Shown: positions 1-9,832 of the stretch, in pieces
Layout: each line of letters opens with the position of its first letter
Numbering within the stretch: position 1 is the first letter of the stretch
Assembly (NCBI RefSeq): GCF_020535245.1
Contig: NZ_CP084912.1
Span: forward strand, 1-64,000
Origin: Asticcacaulis sp. AND118
GTDB lineage: Bacteria > Pseudomonadota > Alphaproteobacteria > Caulobacterales > Caulobacteraceae
Length of the DNA: 64,000 nt
Direction: 5' to 3'
Notes under the pieces: generated by a model
What the model saw: the letters and a program-made list of their open reading frames with translations, nothing else
Told to the model about the DNA's origin: nothing
The model's database searches: none
Translations under genes and position numbers: made by a program

Positions 1-2234
1 TCCCAGGCCGAGCCCATATAGTAGACGAACGGCTTGCCCGGCGTGACGCGGACGAGGATCAGATAGTTGTCGGCGTCTTCGGCAAAGCCTTCGACCGTGG
101 TCGGATCGACGGCGACGGTGATGGCGATATGACCGTGGTCCTGCACGTCCGGTTCCCAGAAGCTGAGCCGGCCGGCCCTGGCGTCCTTCATCACGACGCC
201 GGAACCGGCGTCGGTCTTGCGCTTGTTGATGCCGATGCCGACGATCAGCGGGTCTTTGGTGTCCGATTGCAGCGTCGAGGTCATGCGGGTGAAGTTGGAC
301 CCGAGCGGCAGGGAGAAGGTCCGCGTCTCCCATACCTTGCGCGTCACATCCACGGGCCACGGGCGGTAGTCGACGGTGAATTTCGCCTCGTCCGCGCCGG
401 TCTTGTCGATCTTGTAGGTCGAGAAGTTGCGCGAGGTCCACAGCTTGTTGTCGAACCAGATGCCGAGGCCGCCCGCGCCGCGTCCGCGCCCGACGTCGTA
501 ATAGTCGAGGCCTTCGCCGCGGTCGGTGTGGTAGTTGGGGAATTTCAACTGGCGGTCCATATAGGGGTAGCGCACGCGTTTGGCCCACACGTCGATGCCG
601 GAACCCGAAGGGGCTTCGCGCGCCTGCAGGGCCGGGCCGTAGATGCGATGCGCGACGCGATCGTTCTCCCATAGCAGATCATCGAAGCGGTCGGGCGCGA
701 AGCGGGCCACGGCGCGCGGCGTCTGATCTTGCGGCGGCGTCAGGCGCTCGACGGCCGCCCGGCGTTTCAGCGTCGCCGGATCGTAGGCGAGCGCGCGGGT
801 GGCGCGCATTTCCTGCTCGCGCCGGGCCTTTTCGGCTTCGCCCACCACGGTGGCGGGCGGCGGCGGGGTCGGCGTCGTCGCTGCGATGGTTGCCTCATCG
901 TGACGCGGCAATAGCGCTTCGGGCAGGGTCTGGACCGGACCGTTGAGGTCCATCACCTCGATCCCGGCCAGCAGATAGGCACCGGTGGCGTAGGGACCGG
1001 TCTCATCGGCCTTGGTCGGCACCGGGCGGTCGCCGGTCTTTTGCGCCGCGCCGATCAGACCGTTGGGCAGGATGTGACGGTTGAGCGCCGCCCAGCCCCT
1101 GGTCACGGCGGGCTGATAGGTAGCGCGGTCGAGCAGGCCGTGATTGATGCCCCAGGCCAGTGCATAGACGAAGAAGGCCGAGCCGGAAGTTTCGGCTTCG
1201 GGGAAGCCCTTCGGGTCGTTGAGGTCGCTGCGCCACAGGCCATCGGTCTGTTGCAGTTCGACGATGCGGCTCGACATCTTCCTGAAGATGTCGACATAGA
1301 AGTCGCGGCCTTCGAAATCGGCGGGCATGACTTCGAGCACGCGCGCCAGACCGCCCATGACCCAGCCATTGCCGCGCGCCCAATAGATCGGCCGGCCGCC
1401 CGTGCCGAGGTGATTTGGGTCCTTGAAGCGTTCGTCGCGCAGGAAGAGCCGGTCCTGTTCGACCCACAGACGACCGGCGGTGCGCCGCCATTCCTTGTCC
1501 ATGGCCTTGATATATTTCGGATCGCCGGTCAGGGCCGACTGACGCGCCAGCACCGGCGGGGCCATGAACAGGGCGTCGCACCACCACCAGATGAGGGACG
1601 GGGTTTCCTGCGAGCGGTTGAGGTGAGGCACCATGAAGTCGAGCCGCTGCGACAGCGGCATCAGCGTGCCCTGCTGACCGCGGCGGGCATAGAGTTCCTG
1701 ATAGAGGTCGCCGATGGCCACGTCGTCGGCATTGAGCAGGGTGCGTTCCGAACGCGCGCCGCGCAAAGAGTAGTTATAGTGCTCGGCGACGGCGGTGAGG
1801 AAGCGCAGCGTCTCCTTGTTCTCGGTGACGCGCGTCAGGCGCGCCGCGCCGACATAGAAGGTGGCGGCGACCCAGTTGGACGAGGCTTCGGTGAGGTTCG
1901 ACCCGGTGGCCATCTGGAGCGGACGGCGGCTCATATCGGCAACCTGCGACAGGGCGACATAGTCGAGCACGGGCAGGACGGCTTCGCGCGCAGGCAGCTT
2001 TTCCGGGGTAAAATTCGTGTTCGGACGCGCCGGCGGGGTGAGCCAGACGGCTTCGATCCCGGCAACGGGCTGGGGGGCCGTCGTGACAGGCTTTTGGGCA
2101 AAAGCGGGAAGGGGCGAGGCCATAAGGCTGGCCCCCACGACACTGGAAATGACGAGCGACAGGGCGGTCTTTCGGATAACGGCGCGCAAGGTGCGACCAG
2201 AGGCGAAGGAGAGCAGAGTCTGGCGCAGGGTCAT
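1..2234 (-). CDS. GH105 unsaturated uronyl hydrolase fused to DUF4861 (3' end beyond window)
   Basis: The frame is open from an ATG at 2234 to base 1 with no stop, so the C-terminus lies outside the window; 744 codons are visible. An N-terminal signal peptide ends near AFA-QK (residue about 46). Residues about 60-430 look like a GH88/GH105 (alpha/alpha)6 barrel: ADDVAIGDLYQELY, WWWCDALFMAPP with Asp220 matching the catalytic Asp of YteR-type enzymes, and YWARGNGWVMGGL. A Pro/Ala-rich linker (about 440-460) leads to a second domain from about 500 that resembles DUF4861 (YPYMDRQLKFPNYHTDRGEG, GIWFDNKLW). GH105 enzymes remove the unsaturated uronic acid left by lyases from rhamnogalacturonan or pectin oligosaccharides, probably here in the periplasm. 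It lies 135 bp downstream of a TonB receptor and a PL10 lyase, which fits a pectin operon. The fusion is the odd point. An ATG inside the long n-region could be the real start. Confidence 0.85.
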   Translation of the reverse strand, partial: MTLRQTLLSFASGRTLRAVIRKTALSLVISSVVGASLMASPLPAFAQKPVTTAPQPVAGIEAVWLTPPARPNTNFTPEKLPAREAVLPVLDYVALSQVADMSRRPLQMATGSNLTEASSNWVAATFYVGAARLTRVTENKETLRFLTAVAEHYNYSLRGARSERTLLNADDVAIGDLYQELYARRGQQGTLMPLSQRLDFMVPHLNRSQETPSLIWWWCDALFMAPPVLARQSALTGDPKYIKAMDKEWRRTAGRLWVEQDRLFLRDERFKDPNHLGTGGRPIYWARGNGWVMGGLARVLEVMPADFEGRDFYVDIFRKMSSRIVELQQTDGLWRSDLNDPKGFPEAETSGSAFFVYALAWGINHGLLDRATYQPAVTRGWAALNRHILPNGLIGAAQKTGDRPVPTKADETGPYATGAYLLAGIEVMDLNGPVQTLPEALLPRHDEATIAATTPTPPPPATVVGEAEKARREQEMRATRALAYDPATLKRRAAVERLTPPQDQTPRAVARFAPDRFDDLLWENDRVAHRIYGPALQAREAPSGSGIDVWAKRVRYPYMDRQLKFPNYHTDRGEGLDYYDVGRGRGAGGLGIWFDNKLWTSRNFSTYKIDKTGADEAKFTVDYRPWPVDVTRKVWETRTFSLPLGSNFTRMTSTLQSDTKDPLIVGIGINKRKTDAGSGVVMKDARAGRLSFWEPDVQDHGHIAITVAVDPTTVEGFAEDADNYLILVRVTPGKPFVYYMGSAW

Positions 2235-2298
2235 GGATCTGTGTCCTGTGGGCATGAATTAAAAACAGGGTTTTGCCGGAAAGTTCACCTGAAAAGAT

Positions 2299-2325
2299 GT
2301 CCGGCCCTGCGGAACAGGGCCGGAC
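2299..2325 (-). terminator. Hairpin between receptor and GH105 genes
   Basis: A perfect 11-bp stem (GTCCGGCCCTG) with a 5-nt loop lies between the receptor stop and the GH105 start. On the minus strand it is followed by ATCTTTTC, a weak T-tract. A run of nine T residues lies just upstream, straight after the receptor stop. It could be a partial terminator or an mRNA-stabilising hairpin that sets different levels for the two genes. Confidence 0.5.
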
Positions 2326-2369
2326 TCAAGGCGTGGCAAAAAAAAAGACGCTTTTACTGATAGAGGGGT

Positions 2370-5300
2370 TTAGAAGGTGGTGATGATACCGAAGTAGTAA
2401 CGGCGACCATAGTACAGGGTATCGAAGACGTAGGGCACACCGCCGCCGACATCACGGAACTCCGTCGGGGCGTAGCGTGTGATGGTGTCGTCGAGCAGGT
2501 TCTTGCCTTCGGCAAACAGTTCAAGCTTCTTGTTGACCTTGTAAGACATGCGCGCGTCGAGTGATTTTGAACCGTTCTTGTAGATAGGTGTAACGGTTTT
2601 AAAGTAGCTCGTTGCTCCGCCGTAAGGCTCCAGATTGATCCCGATCGCTTGCTGGGTCGCTTGAGTGGGGACGCGATTGGTGCCTTCACTGGCGTCCATG
2701 CGGTCATAATAAAAGTCGCGTTTCTGATAGGCGACACGGGCGTTGAGGCGACCGTCGTCATACCAGAGATTGACGTTATAGTAGTAATTGGACTGCTTCG
2801 CGGGTGGTAGCTTTTTGCCAGTGAGAGGATCGAAGTCGTTATTAGCCAGATTTGACTCCGTATTGGAGTAGTTGAAGCCCCCTCCCGTGTATTTGAAATA
2901 CCAAGGCAGGAAGGTGAAGGCGGTACGCGCCGAGACCTCAAAGCCGGTCTGCTTCAGGCCGCCGACCCCATCCTCATAGGTGTCGGCGATATATTTGGTC
3001 CCCTCAAGCTCGTACTCCGGCAAGGTGATGGTGTCCGGGCGGTCCGTTTTTACATCGATGGCGTAGGTCGCCACAGACACCTGGGTGTCCTTATTGGGAT
3101 ACCATTCCAGCGACAGGTTGGAGGTGGTGGCTTCATAACCCTTCAGTTCCGGATTGCCGATGCGGCCCGAACAACGGGTGGCGGTTGACGCCGTGGGGTC
3201 CTCGGTATCCGGGTCGCCGTCATCGAAATAGCCGGGATTGTTATTATAGAAATCGAGCAGGGCCTGATCGAGTTTATAGCAATTGGCTGCGCTGGTTCCG
3301 GTAAGTTGCGTCATGCTGGGGCGTGCACGTTGCTTGGCGATTGAATAGCGCACGACCACTTGATCTTCCACGGGCCAGACGGCGAGGTTGAAGCTCGGCA
3401 GGAAGTCTTCCGATTCCCGGTCGACCTGACTGACGCGTCTCGACACGAAGACGTCGGTATAGGGGGCCGGATTACTGGCCGACACCTTCGTAGCGTCGAG
3501 TGTGCGGTTATAGAAGTTGACCGATGGAGCGGCATGAACCTCGATCTTTTGATATCGGAAGCCGAGGTTACCCATGACGTCCATGCCAAACAGGCGGGTT
3601 TCAAAATCCCCCATCAGATAGGCTGAGGTCGTAGCTTCTTCGGTTGAATAGCTGGGGCGCGTGTAGGTCTTTCCGTCCGAAGCGATACATTCGTAGAGGC
3701 AGTCCAGAGTGTGGTGGCTGAGGTCTGCGTACTGGCCGAGCGTGCCAAAGAAGCTATCGAAATCGAACGCCGTCCAGGAGTTGATCAAATTACCGCGGTC
3801 AGGCATTCCGTCGAAATAGTTGGCCCCCGGCATCTTGATTATGCTGTTTTCTAAGATCTCCCGATACTGTGCCGGAGTGAGCATGTGCTCCTTTTCCAGA
3901 CGATCCTGACTGGTCGGGCTGGTCACCAGGGTGCGAGAGCCGTACTGACAGGCGCCGCCGCTGACGCTGGGGTCGCACAGACGGATATAGTCGAGGCTGC
4001 GCGCCCGTGAGAGGGTAACGCCCGGTGCGATATTAAAGCCGCCTTCCCGCCACGTCTCGTTTTCCCGCGCCGTGTGCGAGAAACCGAACTTGACCGTTTT
4101 CAATGGGCCGAACGACTCAAAGAAACGGGTTACGTCGAGTTGAACGTTCAACTCGTTATTCTTGTCGGCTTGCGGTGTATATTCCAAACGCGCCGTCGTC
4201 GTCGGGTTCTGGAAAACACCCGGACGCGGCGTCGCCCCAGCATTGTCCGCAGCAGTAGGGAAAAAGGCTGCGGGACTGCTCAGATCGACATTCGGAACCT
4301 CGAACGTCCACAGACCGTTTTCGGGGATCATGTAGAAACGAGCAGAAGGGATGGAAGCGATGATCTTGAAGGCATCATCTTCGCGCTCGCCCTTGGCGAA
4401 ACCATACTGGATGCGGCCTTTTGCCAGCCATTGACCCTGTTTGTAGTCGAGACCGACTTGAGTGTAATGCTGTTCATTGGTCCGCTGGATGTCGCGGATT
4501 TGGCTGTCATAGTTCAGCGTGGTGACGCCATTCCCTCGGATCAGGTCATACTGCGTGATGTAGTGGTTTTTGTTGACCACGACATTACGCATGTTGGTGC
4601 TCAATGCACCTGCCGTTGACGTTGTGCCGGATGGAGCTATGATTTGCAGGTTATAGGCCTGAAAATCCTGCTCGCGGATATTGGGGTTGTAGGAGATGAA
4701 GCCCGTCAGATTGTCGTTGAAGCGGTAATCAGCGCGCAACTGGAACGAAGTGCGGGTGTCGCGGCGGTTTTCGCGACGCATGCGCGGCAGGGACGGGGCG
4801 TAGTCTTCCCACTGGGCGTAGCAGTTGAGTCGGCTGTTGATGCCCGTCGTCGGCAGGGCGGCACATCCGGCCTTGGTCGTGATCGCCGCGGCAATGGGGT
4901 CGTAAGGTGTGGTGAAGGTTTTTTCCGGCGAATTGTCATGATCGCCGAACGGCTGATAGCCGACCTGCTTGTCCGACACGCTGTTGAAGTCGGTCGAGGT
5001 GCGCGCGTCGTCATAGGTGAAGTTGAACAGGATACCCAGACGGTTATCGAGGAATTTGCGCGTCAGGATCAGGTTGGCGCGCGGCGACCAGTTACCGTCC
5101 AGCGTATTGCGCTGATATTGCAGGTTGAACTTGTACAGCGGCTTGGCGAAGTCCAGACCGCCGCGCTGTTCGATCTTCACCGTGCCGCCGACGCCGCCGG
5201 GTCGCATGTCGGCGGTCTGGCCCTTGATGACGTCCACGCTCTTGATCAGGTCGGAGGACATGTCGTTTAGAGCGGTGACTGAACGGCCATTCTGCGAATC

Positions 5301-5681
5301 GGTCGGCAGAACGGACATGCCGTCCACTTCAATACGGATCAGATCGGCATCTTGACCGCGTATAGTAAAGCCCGCTTGGTCGCCAGCGTCGCTGATATTG
5401 GGAGCCACGCCGGCGATACGGGCAATGGCTTCGCCGACATTCTTGTCCGGGAAGTTGCCGACGTCGTCGGCGACGATGGAATCCTGTGCTGTGGCGGCAC
5501 GCTTCTTACGGTTGATGGCCGACTGTTCGGCCCGTCGGGCCCCGACAACGACGACTTCCTGAACGTCATCCGCACCGGCGGTCGGCTGAGCCGGCGCGGT
5601 TTGGGCCATCGATCCGCTGGCGGCGGTCAGCGCGACCAGGGAGGCGCTGAGCATGAGTATGGTGCTGCTTCTGAGTTTCAT
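2370..5681 (-). CDS. TonB-dependent receptor of the pectin locus
   Basis: This 1103-residue outer-membrane receptor probably imports pectin oligosaccharides. The ATG at 5681 is chosen because it has a GGGAAGGG-type ribosome site and begins a clear signal peptide (MKLRSSTILML...SMAQ); a longer in-frame start at 5795 would overlap the lyase gene. After cleavage come a TonB-box-like stretch (EVVVVGARR), a plug domain (about 55-230, DKNVGEAIARIAGV) and a long beta-barrel ending in the terminal Phe usual for outer-membrane proteins. It follows the PL10 gene by 82 bp in the same direction. It is a full-length paralogue of the receptor at 10658-13843: the plug start is nearly the same at protein and DNA level, and barrel motifs such as YYNVNLWYDDG are shared. 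The substrate is inferred from neighbours only. Confidence 0.9.
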   Translation of the reverse strand: MKLRSSTILMLSASLVALTAASGSMAQTAPAQPTAGADDVQEVVVVGARRAEQSAINRKKRAATAQDSIVADDVGNFPDKNVGEAIARIAGVAPNISDAGDQAGFTIRGQDADLIRIEVDGMSVLPTDSQNGRSVTALNDMSSDLIKSVDVIKGQTADMRPGGVGGTVKIEQRGGLDFAKPLYKFNLQYQRNTLDGNWSPRANLILTRKFLDNRLGILFNFTYDDARTSTDFNSVSDKQVGYQPFGDHDNSPEKTFTTPYDPIAAAITTKAGCAALPTTGINSRLNCYAQWEDYAPSLPRMRRENRRDTRTSFQLRADYRFNDNLTGFISYNPNIREQDFQAYNLQIIAPSGTTSTAGALSTNMRNVVVNKNHYITQYDLIRGNGVTTLNYDSQIRDIQRTNEQHYTQVGLDYKQGQWLAKGRIQYGFAKGEREDDAFKIIASIPSARFYMIPENGLWTFEVPNVDLSSPAAFFPTAADNAGATPRPGVFQNPTTTARLEYTPQADKNNELNVQLDVTRFFESFGPLKTVKFGFSHTARENETWREGGFNIAPGVTLSRARSLDYIRLCDPSVSGGACQYGSRTLVTSPTSQDRLEKEHMLTPAQYREILENSIIKMPGANYFDGMPDRGNLINSWTAFDFDSFFGTLGQYADLSHHTLDCLYECIASDGKTYTRPSYSTEEATTSAYLMGDFETRLFGMDVMGNLGFRYQKIEVHAAPSVNFYNRTLDATKVSASNPAPYTDVFVSRRVSQVDRESEDFLPSFNLAVWPVEDQVVVRYSIAKQRARPSMTQLTGTSAANCYKLDQALLDFYNNNPGYFDDGDPDTEDPTASTATRCSGRIGNPELKGYEATTSNLSLEWYPNKDTQVSVATYAIDVKTDRPDTITLPEYELEGTKYIADTYEDGVGGLKQTGFEVSARTAFTFLPWYFKYTGGGFNYSNTESNLANNDFDPLTGKKLPPAKQSNYYYNVNLWYDDGRLNARVAYQKRDFYYDRMDASEGTNRVPTQATQQAIGINLEPYGGATSYFKTVTPIYKNGSKSLDARMSYKVNKKLELFAEGKNLLDDTITRYAPTEFRDVGGGVPYVFDTLYYGRRYYFGIITTF

Positions 5682-5763
5682 GGTTTTAATCCCTTCCCAT
5701 TTGTGTGTCCCCGGATTGGCTTCCGGGTGGTGTTGATTGACGATGATGCGGCCGCTACCGGTG

Positions 5764-7089
5764 TCATTTCGGGTGCTTTTTCGCCCAGTCGGCATAGGCG
5801 TCCAGGGCCTTTTTCGGACCGGCGCCGTACCAGGAGTAACCGTTGCGGCGGCCCTTGGAGATGTTGTTCACATCGTCCTGGATCGACTTGTCCCAGTCGC
5901 CGAAGATCGGTTTGCCGGTCGTGATGTCGTAGTTGCGCGACCAGATCGGCCCCGCGCCCGGCTTGTCGATCAGCTTGCGGCCTTCGTCCTTGCTGACCTC
6001 GGTAAAGGCCTTGTCGTAGATGGCATGGGCTTTGAGCCACGCCACCCCGGCATGAACGGCGGCACGGATTTCCGGGGTCGGTTTCGGTTGGCGCATCAGG
6101 AACAGAAGCACGTCGGTGCTCTCGGCGCTGGCCAGTGAACGCATTTCGTAGTTGCGCGCCGAGATGGGCGTCAGGGTCAGGGCGTCGACCTGCTGCGGCC
6201 ATATGGTCTTCTTACCGTCGACCACGATTTGCGCGTCGAGGATCGGACGGATGGCGCGGGCGCTGGCGGCTCCGGCCTTCTGACGCAGATCGGCCGGCAC
6301 GAAGGCGAAGCCTTCCTTGCCTTCGGCGATGTCTTCGAGGATCAGGGCGGCCTGCGCCACCGCATCGTCATTGAAGGTGATGCCGTCGTGGAAGCCGCCT
6401 TCGAGCGGATAGTTCTGAGGCCAGCCGCCATTCGGGTACTGGGCCATCAGCAGATAGTGGATGCCCTTGATAATGCTGGCGCGATAGGCGTCGCCGTCCT
6501 TGCCGGGCTGTTGCGCCTGAACGCGGCCAAGGAAGCGCATTTCGGTCCAGGTCGCGCCATTGTCCAGCGTGCCGACAAAGGTCCAGAAACGGTCGTGCGG
6601 GGCGTCGAAGCTGCCGGTATTCAGCTCCATCGTCTCGGCATTGTTGGCGTACCGCTGACCGCGCAGGCGTGGCGGCTTGGTGCGGTCCTGATTCTTGCTC
6701 CAGCCGCCCGACGGGGTCTGAAAGCTGACGATGGTGTCGGCCATAGCGCGCGCTTCGGGCGTCGCGTACCACGCGGCGTCCTTGTTGAGGACCATCTTGC
6801 CCCTGCCGGCAGTAGGCGGGGGTGGCGGGATTTCGCCGGGCTGAAGCTCGGCAGCCAGCGTAGCGCGGTCGAAGGCCATCTGCTTTTGCGAGCGGGCGAT
6901 ATAATCGGCCCACGCCGCGCGCTGATTGGCCGGAAGTTCGCCAAGACGCGCCGCGCTCACTTCGGGCGCGGGCGTGTTCGTGCCGATCACCGCGGCCCCC
7001 GCCATATTGGGGATGGCGGCAAACGACACGGCAAGGCTCATCGCGTAGATCGGGGCAGAAATCAGACCCACCCACCTGGCAGAAGGCAT
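5764..7089 (-). CDS. Pectate lyase, polysaccharide lyase family 10
   Basis: The 441-residue secreted protein has a signal peptide (about residues 1-32) and the PL10 pectate lyase fold region from about residue 90 to the end. Diagnostic stretches are FQTPSGGWSKNQDRT, AQYPNGGWPQNYPL, FNDDAVAQAALILEDI and IWSRNYDITTGKPIFGDWD; Arg385 in WSRNYD matches the catalytic arginine position of PL10 enzymes. Such enzymes cleave de-esterified polygalacturonan by beta-elimination and release unsaturated oligogalacturonides. The ATG at 7089 has AAAAGGGACG upstream. It is the first gene of a minus-strand set that continues with the TonB receptor and the GH105 fusion, giving cleavage, uptake and trimming of the unsaturated end. 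A small hairpin (5710-5727) lies in the gap to the receptor. Confidence 0.92.
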   Translation of the reverse strand: MPSARWVGLISAPIYAMSLAVSFAAIPNMAGAAVIGTNTPAPEVSAARLGELPANQRAAWADYIARSQKQMAFDRATLAAELQPGEIPPPPPTAGRGKMVLNKDAAWYATPEARAMADTIVSFQTPSGGWSKNQDRTKPPRLRGQRYANNAETMELNTGSFDAPHDRFWTFVGTLDNGATWTEMRFLGRVQAQQPGKDGDAYRASIIKGIHYLLMAQYPNGGWPQNYPLEGGFHDGITFNDDAVAQAALILEDIAEGKEGFAFVPADLRQKAGAASARAIRPILDAQIVVDGKKTIWPQQVDALTLTPISARNYEMRSLASAESTDVLLFLMRQPKPTPEIRAAVHAGVAWLKAHAIYDKAFTEVSKDEGRKLIDKPGAGPIWSRNYDITTGKPIFGDWDKSIQDDVNNISKGRRNGYSWYGAGPKKALDAYADWAKKHPK

Positions 7090-7531
7090 TTTCGTCCCTT
7101 TTATTGGAATGTATTTTTTAAAATAGATACTCGATGCCTTTGGGGGTGTAAACGAAAATGCTCAATTTCGACATATTTTTTGAAATTCTTTTCATTTGCG
7201 AAATATTGCAGTGCCGAAGCTTAAATTAGTGAAAAAACGTGTGGTTTTTAGGTCGAGATTTGATCGTTCATGCGTGTTGTTGCAAAAAATACAGCTATCT
7301 GCGCGGTTGTCAGTGTGACACGGCGGGACTATGAAGAGGGAATTGTTTCACCGCAGATGCGTTCGCCGCACTGAAAAGGGCGTGCATCGGACGCGCAAAT
7401 GCCAAAACGGTGAAACGAGACTGCATATAATGACACTAATGACCTGACATCGCTGTCAGGCGCTCAGGGCCGGAAACGGAGGGTGTGTGCGCCGTCCGTA
7501 TTCGCACACAGACAAAGGAAGGCTCCCCGTC
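7090..7531. promoter_or_regulatory. Divergent promoter region of the pectin locus
   Basis: These 442 bp separate the PL10 gene (minus) from the six-hairpin protein (plus). The part nearest PL10 is AT-rich and holds the inverted repeat AATTTC-N12-GAAATT (7164-7187). A second perfect inverted repeat, CCTGACA-TCGC-TGTCAGG, lies at 7443-7460, about 70 bp before the plus-strand start. Either could be an operator, but no regulator gene is adjacent and no clear -35/-10 pair was identified. Confidence 0.5.
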
Positions 7532-9808
7532 ATGCGCCCGATTTCGCTCCCCCGCCGCCATCTTTTGCTGACCGCCGCTGCATCGGCGGCGGCCCTGACC
7601 GTGCCAGCATTGGCCGCCACATCTTCCCCCATAGACCGCAAGGCGTTGGTCACGCGGCACAATCCGGTACTGACGCAGGTCGATCCCCACGCGCCGTTGA
7701 TGCTGGGCAACGGCAGTATCGGGTTCACGGCAGACATTACCGGCCTTCAGACCTTCACCGAGCCCTATTCGAAGATCGCGCCATTGCTGACCGAGGCGCA
7801 GTGGGCGTGGCACGCCTTCCCCAATCCGCAGACCTATACGGTGCGCGACACGCAGATCGAGATCGACGTGCGCGGACATAAGCGCCGCTATGGCTACATC
7901 AAGGATTGGACCGACGCTGCCAAAAACCCGGCCGTGGCGTGGATACGCGAAAACCCGCACCGTTTCTCGCTGGGTCGCCTGTCTCTGGATCTGCGCGCCA
8001 GGGACGGTTCGCCGGCGCGTTTCGCGGATATAAAAGACACCAGACAGACGCTCGACCTGTGGACGGGGACGCTGACCAGCCGCTTTGTCTATGACGGTGA
8101 GGCGGTGACAGTCGTCACCCGCGTCCTGCCGGACTGCGATGCGATCATGGCCGAGGTCACCTCTGCGCTGGTGGCGCAGGGCCGTCTGGCCGTCGTCGTG
8201 CGTTTCCCCGGCGTGTCGAGAACGCTCAATCCCGATCCGTCTGACTGGAATAATCCGGACGCCCACACCACGACCGAAATATCGCGCAAGGCGGGCGAGG
8301 TGCGCCTGAAGCGTCAGATCGACGCCACGACCTGTCATGTGGCCATCGGTGCGCCGGGCGCGACGATCGAAAAGACCGAAGCGCATTCTTATAAGGTTAG
8401 CACCAGAGCAAAGACCCTGACCGTTATGGCGCAGTTCTCGGCTGAGCGCGGTGCGACCCTGCCAACGCCTGCGGCGGCGAAGGCCGCCACGGCCAAACAC
8501 TGGAACGATTACTGGTCGAACGGCGGCATGGTCGATTTCGCCGGCTCTACGGATCCGCGCGCCCCTGAACTGGAACGTCGGGTCATTCTGTCGCAATATC
8601 TGATGGCGGTGAATGCCGCCGGCGTTTTCCCGCCGCAGGAAGAGGGTCTTTTCTCCAATAGCTGGAACGGCAAGTCGCACCTTGAGATGCACCCGTGGCA
8701 CTCAGCGCACTTCGCCCTGTGGGGCCGTCCGCACCTGCTGGAAAAGAGCCTTGGCTGGTATGTCGGCTTCCTGCCCAAGGCGCGTGCGCGCGCCACCGAA
8801 CAGGGGCTGAAGGGGGCGTGGTGGCCCAAGATGATCGGACCGGACGGGGTGGACAGTCCGTCCAAGGTGTCGCCCTTCATCATGTGGCAGCAGCCGCATC
8901 CGATCTATATGAGCGAACTGCTCTATCGCGCAGGCGATAGTGCGCGTGTGCTCAAGACCTATGGCGAACTGGTCGAGGCCAGCGCCGAACTGCTGGCCTC
9001 CTTCCCCTATCTCGACGAGCAAAGCGGCAAGTACCGCCTCGGCCCGCCGATCATCCCGGTGCAGGAGAATTTCGATCCCCTGACCACCTTCGATCCGGCC
9101 TTCGAGGTCGCCTATTATCGCTGGGGCATCGAGACGGCGCAGGCGTGGCGCGAGCGGGCGGGCAAGGGCCGTCGCGCCGACTGGGACGCAGTGCTGGCCA
9201 AATGGCCCGACCTGCCGCAGAAGGATGGGTTGTATCTGCCCGTCCGGTCCGAGCCGGGCTTCTGGGACAAGGCGGCGGGCGCGTGCAAATCGAACGCGCT
9301 GGAAGAAACCTGCCAGAACCGCGACCACATGTCCTTCCTCATGCCGCTGGGCTGGCTGCCGGGCAATGAGGTCGACACGCCGACCATGCGCCGCACGCTG
9401 GATCGCATGAAGCGCGACTGGGACCTGCGTCAGACCTGGGGCTGGGACTATGCCATGATCGCCATGACCGCCGCTCGGCTGAACGCGCCGGAGGAGGCCA
9501 TCGACTGGCTGTTCTTCGATGCGAAAAACAACAAGTATGGAAAGAGCGGCATGACGCCGCGCGTGCACCTTGACGCGCACGCCCAGGCCTTCGTGCCGAC
9601 GGCCACGGGAGCCGGGGCGCAGGCCGATGCCGGGCCGGACGGGACGGGATATCAGCGTGCGGCGGAAACCTACTTCCCCTCGAACGGCAGTCTGCTGCTG
9701 GCCGTGGCGCTGATGGCGGGCGGCTGGGACGGGCAGGGCGGTCACGCCCCCGGCTTCCCCAAGACGGGCTGGACCGTGAAGGTCGAAGGCATCCGGCCTT
9801 CGCTTTAA
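7532..9808 (+). CDS. Tat-exported six-hairpin glycosidase-like protein
   Basis: The ATG at 7532 is preferred over an upstream ATG at 7487 because it has AAAGGAAGG before it and begins a compact Tat signal (SLPRRHLLLTAAASAAAL). The mature protein of about 730 residues resembles the family of secreted (alpha/alpha)6 'six-hairpin' glycosidase-like proteins that also occurs in Bacteroidota polysaccharide loci. It has an N-terminal beta-sandwich (LMLGNGSIGFTADITGLQTF, FSLGRLSLDL) and a C-terminal helical barrel with a strongly patterned HLEMHPWHSAHFALWGRP. I cannot assign a CAZy family or a substrate; an activity on a pectin side chain is a guess from position next to PL10 and GH105. It is divergent from the lyase operon and followed by a possible small ORF and a terminator. 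Confidence 0.7.
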   Translation: MRPISLPRRHLLLTAAASAAALTVPALAATSSPIDRKALVTRHNPVLTQVDPHAPLMLGNGSIGFTADITGLQTFTEPYSKIAPLLTEAQWAWHAFPNPQTYTVRDTQIEIDVRGHKRRYGYIKDWTDAAKNPAVAWIRENPHRFSLGRLSLDLRARDGSPARFADIKDTRQTLDLWTGTLTSRFVYDGEAVTVVTRVLPDCDAIMAEVTSALVAQGRLAVVVRFPGVSRTLNPDPSDWNNPDAHTTTEISRKAGEVRLKRQIDATTCHVAIGAPGATIEKTEAHSYKVSTRAKTLTVMAQFSAERGATLPTPAAAKAATAKHWNDYWSNGGMVDFAGSTDPRAPELERRVILSQYLMAVNAAGVFPPQEEGLFSNSWNGKSHLEMHPWHSAHFALWGRPHLLEKSLGWYVGFLPKARARATEQGLKGAWWPKMIGPDGVDSPSKVSPFIMWQQPHPIYMSELLYRAGDSARVLKTYGELVEASAELLASFPYLDEQSGKYRLGPPIIPVQENFDPLTTFDPAFEVAYYRWGIETAQAWRERAGKGRRADWDAVLAKWPDLPQKDGLYLPVRSEPGFWDKAAGACKSNALEETCQNRDHMSFLMPLGWLPGNEVDTPTMRRTLDRMKRDWDLRQTWGWDYAMIAMTAARLNAPEEAIDWLFFDAKNNKYGKSGMTPRVHLDAHAQAFVPTATGAGAQADAGPDGTGYQRAAETYFPSNGSLLLAVALMAGGWDGQGGHAPGFPKTGWTVKVEGIRPSL

Positions 9809-9832
9809 ATATATAGATAAAAGGAAACGCTC

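Noticed and set aside
1041-2360. Open frame of 439 codons on the plus strand
   Set aside because: The true gene is the GH105-DUF4861 fusion on the minus strand, which is open over the whole interval and beyond the window edge.
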